A DNA stretch of 28,726 nucleotides from Planctomycetota bacterium (GTDB lineage Bacteria; Planctomycetota; UBA1135): NCBI GenBank assembly GCA_022447335.1, contig JAKVCF010000013.1, positions 1-28,726 of the forward strand, written 5' to 3'. Numbering within the stretch: the stretch's first letter is position 1; each line of letters opens with the position of its first letter. A program made the position numbers and the translations under genes. Positions 8,601 to 14,873 of this stretch are shown piece by piece. Under the pieces are notes generated by a model. The model was not told where the DNA came from and searched no databases. It was given only the letters and a program-made list of their open reading frames with translations.

Positions 8601-8708
8601 GCCATCCAGCTCCCACTCTTGGGCCGAAGCCTTTGGGGTGAAGGCTGCGGCCAGCAGCAGGGGCAGCAGCGAGAGAGAGAGAAGGGGGCGAATTAAAGAG
8701 GAGGGCAT
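5634..8708 (-). CDS. Secreted GH95 alpha-L-fucosidase
   Basis: A protein of 1,024 residues with a signal peptide (MPSSLIRPLLSLSLLPLLLA, probable cleavage after ASA near residue 29). Residues about 30-180 form a beta-sandwich, galactose-binding-like segment (FLNGIKVGGQ). The GH95 core begins at LWYQRPASRWTEALPVGNGRLG with IQLNEDSVWAGGP. The catalytic signatures are present: the N-x-N pair Asn593 and Asn595 in YHININMQMNYW, the general acid Glu723 in SSSPENRF, and Asp892 in FQIDGNFGG. They match the residues known from the Bifidobacterium enzyme AfcA. The family cleaves alpha-1,2-linked (and some other) L-fucose or L-galactose residues by inversion, usually outside the cytoplasm. It starts 7 bp after the symporter gene, so the pair is an operon for release and uptake of a sugar, most likely fucose. 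Substrate linkage cannot be fixed from sequence. Confidence 0.93.
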   Translation of the reverse strand: MPSSLIRPLLSLSLLPLLLAAAFTPKASAQEWELDGWRPVTLPIRWENFVSVDGTMPFASLDGEAWYWTTVTIPRGFPAEGAVLEMASIDDADEVFLNGIKVGGQGGMTAAGPSAYNQPRSYSIPPHAIRAGEINEILIRVFDSGGGGGVTPHNSAGTKIMAGGYTMELGGLWLLRAGAFDPTPSLRPGLRKFHEAATAAFLEAGREEAQMPGRVGQIVIGAEVPLSESGALHTLWYQRPASRWTEALPVGNGRLGAMVFGGTDSERIQLNEDSVWAGGPQPREREVADGALDAARSLFFRGSVIEGQQKMQDEFLSERWIRSHQTLGDLTLDGPSIITAEGYVRELDTRSGLATTQWQSGETTWTRTIFASVPDQVLVVHLSADGPDSIDHALRLDRPGLDRALAAGEAERVVNLGGRMLGYRGRASNPGHPGVRFSADAALRGGRQVRQIGDGVHVHGGKEITILLAGSTDYDRHPAYTSEDPAKKNIATLAAAQKHSYQELLERHLQAHREQADRCQLHLPSTQQASKPTDERLSEYRLGANDPSLAALYFHFGRYLLMASSQPGTMPSNLQGLWNDHIEAPWNADYHININMQMNYWPAEVTSLSECHLPMADFVENLSENGAVTARELYGARGWVAHHTSDAWHFTAPTGRTVWGLWPMGGAWATRHLYEHYLYTLDEGFLSERAWPVMLSASQFFLDYLTEHPDTGQLVSGPSSSPENRFRTRDGQVADTSMGTAMDHQIIWDLFTNLLHSAEVLGREENATVIAVRDARTRLAPPQIGMDGRLLEWNEAYEEVEPGHRHISHLYGLHPGAQFTFAQTPELLEAARASLTNRLANGGGHTGWSRAWIINFYARLRSGEAAGDNLRALLTKSTLPNLFDDHPPFQIDGNFGGTAAMAEMILQSHEAVKRRDGTRIPQVVLLPAIPDSWPEGKVRGLRARGGLGVDLAWRDGQVIWMKLQNDHGRAISVVGPGLGELVPAEGNSVLSAMKIRDTKDSAKPDRITLPAMDQPYNVVLAQGT

Positions 8709-8715
8709 CGATCTA

Positions 8716-10140
8716 TCAGGACAAAGAGGTTCCCTTCATTCCGGCGCCGCCTCGCTTCGTACTTATTAGGTGCACGACGATGAGTGCGGCGAGGTTTACC
8801 AGTAAAGCGGGCAGCACCGCATCGACTCCAGCCAGTGCGCCGTCGCCGCTGATCCAGTTCGACTCGAGAGCAACTTTCCATAGGATTGCCGCTGTTAGGC
8901 CTGAGCTCATGCCAGCAACCACCGCATGGCGGTCCACGCCGGGGAAGAGTAGTGCGCACACCATCGCCGGCGTAATGGTCACGCCGTAAAGGGTGTAGGC
9001 ATACAGGGCCATTGAAAAGAACTGGTCACTTGAATATGCCAGCGCCAAGCCGGCTAGACCGAACGTCAGTACCAGCCGCCGCTGTTTCTTTGGCGAAGTC
9101 AATCCGCCGCCAAGGTCGTTCGATGCAGTCGTTGAGCAGGCCAACAGGAAGCTGTCGGCCGTCGATACGATGATCGCAATCACTGTCGACGCGAGGAGGA
9201 TGCCTATGAAGGCCGGCAGGATCGTGAAGGCTACTTCGATAATTACATGTCCGGCGTTCGCGACCGGCTCTGGCAGCATTGCGCGACCCAGGAAGGCCAT
9301 TCCAATGATCGCGGTTTCCAGTACGACTAGGCCTACGAAGGTAGCTATCGCTGCGCGCTTTGCCGTTGCTGGCGACTTGGCGGCTAGGAAGCGCTGCATC
9401 AAGTTGGCGTCGCCAAGAATGAGTAGAAAAGTTGGCAATAGAATATTGATCCATCCAATCCCACCTGCAGGGTGCGAAATATTCAGGAAGTCTTCCGGAA
9501 GCGGCTGCGTACTTGGATCCCAGTTCATCCACAGATAGCCGAGCCCGAATAGGATGCCGGCCGACATTACGATTCCATTCACGACGTCCGTTATCGCTAC
9601 GCTGACTAAGCCTGCTAATGCGGTATAGAGGATGACGAAAAAAGCGAAGATAATAGGCCACGCGCTTTGCGGGCTTTCAGCCGAGCCAAAGCTCAAATCG
9701 AATTGTGGGAAAAGGCGCTCGGAGATCGCGGCCCCCGCACGGTATTGATAGGAGACGATGATCAGGTAGGCGCCGAGTAAGGCAAGGGCTCCTAGTTTTT
9801 GCGCGGGCTTGCCAAACTTGAGTCCGAGAATCTCAGGCACGCTGGCCGCTGGCAGGGACCGTACACGTGGCGCGACAAAGGCCAGAAGTAACATGCCGAG
9901 CGCACCAGAGATCGGTAGGAAGAAAGCAATCGCACCGTTCTCATAAGTGAATTCAGCGTTGCCAAAGATCGATCCAGTTCCAATCCAGGTGGCGATCAAG
10001 GTTCCCGAAAGAATCCATCCACTCAGCCCCCGGCCAGCGAGTGCGAAATCTTCCGCAGTCTTGATGCGCCTCGAGTGCCAAGCGCCAAGGGCGGCCATGC
10101 CTAGGAGAAAGCCGAGGACAACGAAGGGGGTCCACTCCAC
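8716..10140 (-). CDS. Sodium/solute symporter (SSS family), likely sugar uptake
   Basis: A hydrophobic protein of 474 residues with about 13 membrane spans. It begins MEWTPFVVLGFLLGMAALG and contains the family patterns AEDFALAGRGLSGW (the loop after TM1), a WIGTGSIFGNAEFTY segment and STADSFLLACSTTASNDL, whose Ser/Thr-rich helix includes the Na2 sodium site of the LeuT-like fold. It should sit in the inner membrane and import a solute with sodium. Directly upstream of a GH95 fucosidase by 7 bp, L-fucose or a fucosylated fragment is the likely cargo. That is inference from context. The gene is the first of the minus-strand unit, and the promoter must lie in the 126 bp shared with the divergent flavoprotein gene; no clear promoter was recognised. 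Confidence 0.9.
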   Translation of the reverse strand: MEWTPFVVLGFLLGMAALGAWHSRRIKTAEDFALAGRGLSGWILSGTLIATWIGTGSIFGNAEFTYENGAIAFFLPISGALGMLLLAFVAPRVRSLPAASVPEILGLKFGKPAQKLGALALLGAYLIIVSYQYRAGAAISERLFPQFDLSFGSAESPQSAWPIIFAFFVILYTALAGLVSVAITDVVNGIVMSAGILFGLGYLWMNWDPSTQPLPEDFLNISHPAGGIGWINILLPTFLLILGDANLMQRFLAAKSPATAKRAAIATFVGLVVLETAIIGMAFLGRAMLPEPVANAGHVIIEVAFTILPAFIGILLASTVIAIIVSTADSFLLACSTTASNDLGGGLTSPKKQRRLVLTFGLAGLALAYSSDQFFSMALYAYTLYGVTITPAMVCALLFPGVDRHAVVAGMSSGLTAAILWKVALESNWISGDGALAGVDAVLPALLVNLAALIVVHLISTKRGGAGMKGTSLS

Positions 10141-10266
10141 GGCGACACTCTACCTTGTCTGCGGCCCAGCTCGAGATCGCCCTTCAATGTACGCCCTGTA
10201 GTGCGTGGCTGGCACGAAGTCGATGTCGGAGATTCGCCCCGACAGGCTACCCTTAACTTTGCTGTC

Positions 10267-11409
10267 ATGACTGCGCCCACGCCCGACTTAAATCATCTTT
10301 ACGATGTGATTATTGTTGGCGGGGGTGTTGCCGGATCAGCTGCGGCATTGCGTGCAGCTCAGTACTTGCACCGGACTCTTTGGGTTCGCGGCACCAAGCT
10401 CGACGCAAAGCGTTCGCGGGCACAATGGGTTTACAACATCGACAACATGGTTGGGGTCCATGATGGGATCGTGCGCAAGAAGGTGTGCAAGCTGCTGCGT
10501 GGAGACGGCTTGTCCGGCGCGCGTGAGAAGCTAGAGGCTGCGCCGCACATGCCGATCTCCACGCGCGATATAGTCGACAATGTGGTCGATCGTATCGATG
10601 ATGGCTACGCCTCCTGGGTCACTCATCGGGAAGAGACCGCAACCGGCGCGGGCCGAAGAGAGGATGGCAGCTTTGTCGTGACTGTGGGCAGTCATGAATA
10701 CCATTCTCGTCATCTCGTTTTGGCTACCGGGGTGATGGATCGCCAGCCGGAGATTTTGAAGACGAACCGCAAGGGTGAGTTGCAAGATGACATCAAGTGG
10801 ATCTATCCAGCGGCTAACCGCGAGCAGGTCCTTTATTGCATCCGCTGCGAGGGCCATCTAACTCGTGGGCGTCAGGTTGCGGTGATCGGCTCGACCGAAG
10901 CCGCGGCTCAGATTGCAATGATGCTGCACGAACGTTACAAGTCCGCGACGGTGATCCTGACTAATGGCGATAAGCCAGCCTGGTCGGACAAGTCCGGCCG
11001 GCTACTCGAGATATATGGCATTCAGGTACAAGGTGCACGCATCACTTCGATCGATGCCGGGCGCGAATCGCTCAAAGCGATTCAGCTCGAAGACGGCACC
11101 GAGATCGATGCAGCTTTCGGCTTGGTCTCGATGGGGATCTATCAGATTTACAATGAGCTTGCGATTCAGTTGGGCGCCGAGCTCGGAGACAAGGGCCAGC
11201 CTGATAGGCTGCGTCACGTACGGATAGATGCGTGTGGCGAGACGAGCATTCATAACCTATTTGTAGTAGGAGATTTAGCGCAGCGCCCGGATGAGCCAGT
11301 GATGAAGCAGGTTTATACCAGCCAAGAGTACGCGGTGCGCGCGCTCGACTTGATCGATAGGCGCATGCGCTCCGCCCGCCGAGAGGCCGCTTTAGGGCAG
11401 GAGCAATAA
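10267..11409 (+). CDS. Thioredoxin-reductase-like FAD/NAD(P)-dependent oxidoreductase
   Basis: ATG 10267 gives 380 residues and places the FAD-binding motif VIIVGGGVAGSAAA near the N-terminus. The longer frame from GTG 10201 adds 22 residues that look non-coding. HLVLATGVMDRQP is the conserved ATG strand before the second nucleotide domain, then a redox-active CxxC appears as YCIRCEGH (Cys191, Cys194), followed by VAVIGSTEAAAQIAM. The last is a degenerate NAD(P)H motif, GSTEAA replacing the usual GxGxxA. Near the C-terminus NLFVVGDLAQRPDEPVMKQV is the FAD-contacting end motif. The fold is that of the two-domain low-molecular-weight reductases. The protein has no signal peptide and should be cytoplasmic. 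It is divergent from the fucose block holding the selenothioredoxin and leads a plus-strand group with the peptidase gene. Its acceptor may be a thioredoxin or a small disulfide; this is not proved. Confidence 0.83.
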   Translation: MTAPTPDLNHLYDVIIVGGGVAGSAAALRAAQYLHRTLWVRGTKLDAKRSRAQWVYNIDNMVGVHDGIVRKKVCKLLRGDGLSGAREKLEAAPHMPISTRDIVDNVVDRIDDGYASWVTHREETATGAGRREDGSFVVTVGSHEYHSRHLVLATGVMDRQPEILKTNRKGELQDDIKWIYPAANREQVLYCIRCEGHLTRGRQVAVIGSTEAAAQIAMMLHERYKSATVILTNGDKPAWSDKSGRLLEIYGIQVQGARITSIDAGRESLKAIQLEDGTEIDAAFGLVSMGIYQIYNELAIQLGAELGDKGQPDRLRHVRIDACGETSIHNLFVVGDLAQRPDEPVMKQVYTSQEYAVRALDLIDRRMRSARREAALGQEQ

Positions 11410-11507
11410 TCGGAGGCCCGTTCACGCAGGGAGCTACAAAGAAGCGGAGCGCGCAAGCCCGAAGCGTTGGCGATGTATCGCGGGTGACCGCCTATGATCG
11501 CGGCGTC

Positions 11508-13013
11508 ATGCGCTGCACTGCCCTACTGATGCTCCTCGTGTGGGCTCCTGCTTGTTCGGACGCGGGGACTCAGGCGACTGGCCCGATTGAATCCGGCGGT
11601 GGCTCTTCGATGGAGCCAGGCCCTGCCGGATGGAGCCGCGCCGCGCTGCGCATTCCGGGTGATGAAGTGCTGCGCGATCGAGGCAACGCTCTACTTGACC
11701 GCGGTCTTTCTGCGGGTAAAGCATGGCATTATCTGAAAGAACTCTGCACCCTCGCACCGAAGCGTCTCTCAGGTTCACCTGGGTACGAGAAGGCTGCAGA
11801 CTGGGCCTTTGATGCCATGATTGCTGCGGGCCTTGAGAATGTGCGACGTGAGTCGGTCATGGTGCCGCGTTGGGTTCGTGGCGAGATCGAGCGTTGCGTG
11901 GCCGAAGCTAGTGACGGCAGCAAGATAGACCTTGCAGTTACAGCTTTGGGGGGCACCATCGGCACCGGTCCAGTGGGCATCACAGCCGAAGTCATTGAGG
12001 TTGACGGGCTTGAAGGCTTGCAAAAGGTGAAGAATGAAATTAGTGGGAGGGTTGTTTTTTATAACAGGCCTATGCGCGCTACCGCTCGGACAACCGGCGC
12101 GGCCTATGGTGAGGCAGTCGGCCAGCGCGTCAATGGTGCACGGGAAGCGGTGAAATACGGCGCTGTCGCCGTACTAGTGCGTTCTATGAGCACTAAGTTG
12201 GACGATTACCCGCACACTGGTGCGATGCGGTACGGCGAAGAGGGGAGTGACAAGATCCCGGCTGCAGCGCTAGGCCTAATTTCGGCCGACCGCTTATCTG
12301 CTGCTCTTAAGCAAGGTACAGTTCGCATTACACTGGAGCTTGAGGCAGAAACGCTACCGGATGTTGAGCAGTGGAATGTCATCGGCGAGGTCCCCGGCAG
12401 TGATTTGCGCGATGAGATCGTGCTGGTGGGCGGTCACTTGGATGCTTGGGAGGTCGGCTCGGGCGCGCATGATGATGGAGCAGGCTGTGCACAGTCCGTG
12501 GAGGCAGCACGGCTGCTCATTGAGCACGGCTTCCGTCCGCGGCGCACCTTACGCGTAGTGCTCTTTGCAAACGAAGAGAATGGCTTGGCTGGCGCAAATG
12601 GCTATGCCGATCGACACGGCGAAGGTGGGGCGCATTTTGTTGCAATGGAATCGGATAGTGGTGGCCTCGGCCCGCGTGGCATTGGGCTGGCGCGCCCACG
12701 TGATGTAGTAGATCGTTTACAGCCGCTAGGGTTTCCTTTGGGCGCAGTCGGTGCCGAGCGGCTCTTTGCCGGCGGCGGCGGCGCCGACATTGGACCACTA
12801 CTTCCATATGGATGCTTTGTATCGAGCCTGAAAGTTAATGATGAGCGTTATTTCGACTACCACCACAGCGCTTTAGATCAACTCGAGAATGTGAACCCAC
12901 GCGAGCTGCAACTAGGGGCCGTGGTAATGGCATACTGGCTGGCGATCTTCGCTGACTGTGAACGCGATGCACTAGCTTCGGTCGCAGATAAGTCGGGGGA
13001 CGTCCCGGGATAA
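11508..13013 (+). CDS. Secreted M28-family zinc aminopeptidase with inserted PA-like domain
   Basis: ATG 11508 gives 501 residues and begins with MRCTALLMLLVWAPAC, a signal peptide that may end in a lipidated Cys (the lipobox is not ideal). The GTG at 11484 adds eight unneeded residues. Two parts are visible: a PA-like insert (VVFYNRPM, GAVAVLVRSM) and the M28 di-zinc core. Ligands seen are His310 in GGHLDAW, the bridging Asp322 in HDDGAG, Glu356 and Glu357 in ANEENGLAG (catalytic base and metal ligand), Asp383 in MESDSGG and the paired His452/His453 in DYHHSALD. The arrangement resembles carboxypeptidase Q and bacterial aminopeptidases, with typical length. It should release amino acids or dipeptides from peptides at the cell surface. 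It lies 98 bp after the flavoprotein gene and 12 bp before the DUF389 gene, so at least the latter is probably cotranscribed. Confidence 0.92.
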   Translation: MRCTALLMLLVWAPACSDAGTQATGPIESGGGSSMEPGPAGWSRAALRIPGDEVLRDRGNALLDRGLSAGKAWHYLKELCTLAPKRLSGSPGYEKAADWAFDAMIAAGLENVRRESVMVPRWVRGEIERCVAEASDGSKIDLAVTALGGTIGTGPVGITAEVIEVDGLEGLQKVKNEISGRVVFYNRPMRATARTTGAAYGEAVGQRVNGAREAVKYGAVAVLVRSMSTKLDDYPHTGAMRYGEEGSDKIPAAALGLISADRLSAALKQGTVRITLELEAETLPDVEQWNVIGEVPGSDLRDEIVLVGGHLDAWEVGSGAHDDGAGCAQSVEAARLLIEHGFRPRRTLRVVLFANEENGLAGANGYADRHGEGGAHFVAMESDSGGLGPRGIGLARPRDVVDRLQPLGFPLGAVGAERLFAGGGGADIGPLLPYGCFVSSLKVNDERYFDYHHSALDQLENVNPRELQLGAVVMAYWLAIFADCERDALASVADKSGDVPG

Positions 13014-13025
13014 GCGCTGCGATAT

Positions 13026-14015
13026 ATGAGCCTACGGTGCCTCGAAATACGATTACCTCCGCATGGGCAGGCAGTGCTCGATGAGGTCTTAGGTGAGCGA
13101 ACACCTGTATGGAGCTGGCATGACGTCCCGGGCGGGAGCTCTCTGCATCGCATTGTCATCGATGCGGATCAGGTCGAGGGAGTGTTGGACGGTTTGCAAA
13201 AGCGTCTATCTGGTGAGCCGACTTTCTTTGTCGTGGTATTGCCCGTTTCGGCGGTTATCCCTGCACCTAAAGCTGAGGAGAAGGCCGAGCCCAGCGCCGA
13301 AGAGCGCGCTCAACAAGCGCGGCGGATCGCGCGCGAAGAATTGCATACCACATTGCGTGCAAGTATTTCTGGTGGCCCAGCTTTTCGTGCGATGGTGGTG
13401 CTGTCTGCGATTGTGGCGACGGTTGGGCTGGTGCAAGACAGCCCCGCAGTCGTTATTGGCGCCATGGTGATTGCCCCCTTACTCGGTCCCAATATGGCAT
13501 TGGCGCTAGCGACTGCGCTGGGAGACCGGTCGCTCCTGCGCGCAGCCCTACGGCGCAACCTCGAGGGAGTAGGGTTGGCGACTTTGTCTGCGCTGACGCT
13601 GGGGTTGGTTTATGAAGCGGACCCAAGCATTGGCGAATTAGCGATGCGAGCTAAGTTGACGCCTTCTGACTTACTGTTGGCATTGGCATCGGGTGCTGCA
13701 GGCGCGCTGGCTTTCACTTCTGGGGTCTCTACCACCTTAGTTGGTGTGATGGTGGCTGTGGCGCTACTCCCACCCCTAGCCACTGCCGCGCTTTTTGTAA
13801 CCGCTGGGGACTTCGACTTGGCAGGACGCGCGGCAATGTTGGTGTGGGCCAATGTGATTTGCATCAACCTGTCTGCGGTATGCGTCTTTCTCTGGCGGGG
13901 GGTTCGCCCACGTACTTGGTGGGAGCAGCGCGCCTCCGTGCGACTCGCGCACGCATCGCTGGTGTTTTGGGGGCTGTCGCTAGTCGGCGCGCTGGTCGTC
14001 GCTTGGCTTATCTGA
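13026..14015 (+). CDS. DUF389-family integral membrane protein
   Basis: A protein of 329 residues. An N-terminal soluble domain of about 95 residues carries a charged linker rich in Ala and Glu. About six hydrophobic spans follow, with the family core GGPAFRAMVVLSAIVATVG and VVIGAMVIAPLLGPNMALALA, then VSTTLVGVMVAVALLPPLAT. These are the hallmarks of the DUF389 (TIGR00341-type) family. Its function is not established. Start ATG 13026 lies 12 nt after the peptidase stop with no strong Shine-Dalgarno, suggesting reading from the same transcript. The stop is 35 bp from that of the convergent MarR gene, and no hairpin with a T run was found between them. Confidence 0.88.
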   Translation: MSLRCLEIRLPPHGQAVLDEVLGERTPVWSWHDVPGGSSLHRIVIDADQVEGVLDGLQKRLSGEPTFFVVVLPVSAVIPAPKAEEKAEPSAEERAQQARRIAREELHTTLRASISGGPAFRAMVVLSAIVATVGLVQDSPAVVIGAMVIAPLLGPNMALALATALGDRSLLRAALRRNLEGVGLATLSALTLGLVYEADPSIGELAMRAKLTPSDLLLALASGAAGALAFTSGVSTTLVGVMVAVALLPPLATAALFVTAGDFDLAGRAAMLVWANVICINLSAVCVFLWRGVRPRTWWEQRASVRLAHASLVFWGLSLVGALVVAWLI

Positions 14016-14050
14016 ATTAGCGTAGCGATCTATGTAAAGCGGAAGTCGAC

Positions 14051-14704
14051 TTACTGGCGCGCGGCTTCGTTGGCCGACTGCCAGTAGTGACGAGCCATGC
14101 GGCGGATTGCTTCACCCGACTCATCACCGAGCAGCTCTTCGACGTTTGCTTGTGCATGACGCCAATCTGGCAGTGCAGCGCTTAGCTGATTATGGCCCAA
14201 TTCGGTTAGGTCGAGCAGGTGGCAACGACGATCGGCGCCGGGTAGTTCGGCGCCTAGGCCACGTTTTATTAAGCGGCGGAGGTTGCGCGATAGCGAAGAC
14301 TTCTCGAGTCCGAGAATACGAATCAGTTGTCCTGGCGAGGCTGGGCCGAAACGTTGTAGCGCGGCCAATAGGTCAAGTTGGGTGCGACGCAATTCGTGAG
14401 CGCGCAGCGCGTCGTCATAGATACGAGCTACTACGCGGTCGAGTAGGCGCAGGCGGAAGCCTATGCAGGCGCCGCCGATTTCCTTTGCAGCGCTCGAAGA
14501 TGCGTCGCGTACCGCAGTCGGGACTTTGGCCGGCGCGCTTAGTTGCTTACTACTTTTCTCAGGCGCGGTAAGGGGTGGGACCTGTTCGAGCACGGCCGGA
14601 TCGATACCGCGGCGCTCGGAAAGCGGGCGAGTGTCAGAAGTTTCGACCTTCTCGGCGGAGTCGGTCGCGACCAGGGCCTTGTTGGGCTTGGAGGGACTGA
14701 TCAC
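14051..14704 (-). CDS. MarR-type winged-helix transcriptional regulator with long N-terminal tail
   Basis: The frame from GTG 14704 encodes 217 residues. Residues about 110-180 form a MarR-like winged helix: RTQLDLLAALQRFGPASPGQL is helix alpha2, LGLEKSSLSRNLRRLIKRGL the recognition helices, and LPGADRRCHLLDLTELG the wing with the basic DRR turn typical of the family. C-terminal residues form the dimer helix. The first 70 or so residues are Ser/Pro/Lys-rich and probably disordered, which is unusual for MarR proteins (often 140-160 residues). The start may therefore lie further downstream, near the helical part beginning GFRLRLLDRVV. The ligand and targets are unknown. It is divergent from the large alpha-2-macroglobulin gene and convergent with DUF389, so the shared 169-bp region is the first place to look for its operator. 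Confidence 0.78.
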   Translation of the reverse strand: MISPSKPNKALVATDSAEKVETSDTRPLSERRGIDPAVLEQVPPLTAPEKSSKQLSAPAKVPTAVRDASSSAAKEIGGACIGFRLRLLDRVVARIYDDALRAHELRRTQLDLLAALQRFGPASPGQLIRILGLEKSSLSRNLRRLIKRGLGAELPGADRRCHLLDLTELGHNQLSAALPDWRHAQANVEELLGDESGEAIRRMARHYWQSANEAARQ

Positions 14705-14736
14705 GGGGGTGAGTCTAGGGCTCGGCGGGGGCCGAT

Positions 14737-14799
14737 TTCCAGCCCCGTCTGAATAGACCGTGATTTGCCCTTAGCCGAGCGGGCTTTCCGAGGCTGGAA
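14737..14799. repeat. Inverted repeat in the MarR / macroglobulin divergent intergenic region
   Basis: TTCCAGCC at 14737-14744 is exactly complementary to GGCTGGAA at 14792-14799, with 47 bp between. The 169-bp intergenic region (14705-14873) also holds two copies of a GAATAG-based motif (14751-14760 and 14797-14806). No obvious -10/-35 pair was found. A weak hairpin (CGGGGG..GCCCCG near 14726-14746) overlaps the left arm. Any role as an operator is a guess. Confidence 0.35.
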
Positions 14800-14873
14800 T
14801 AGGGCCGAACCCAGGGCGGGGTTCCTCTCGTTAGGCTGATGACCTGCGTCGGCAGCGACCACCCCCGCCGGCC

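Noticed and set aside
10210..10225. A sigma-54 promoter before the flavoprotein gene (TGGCACG)
   Set aside because: The GG element is present but no GC dinucleotide occurs at the required -12 distance.
10201..10266. GTG 10201 as start of the flavoprotein
   Set aside because: It adds 22 residues ahead of the FAD motif with no family likeness; ATG 10267 fits the family.
11484..11507. GTG 11484 as start of the M28 peptidase
   Set aside because: ATG 11508 begins the signal peptide directly and the extra eight residues would add nothing.
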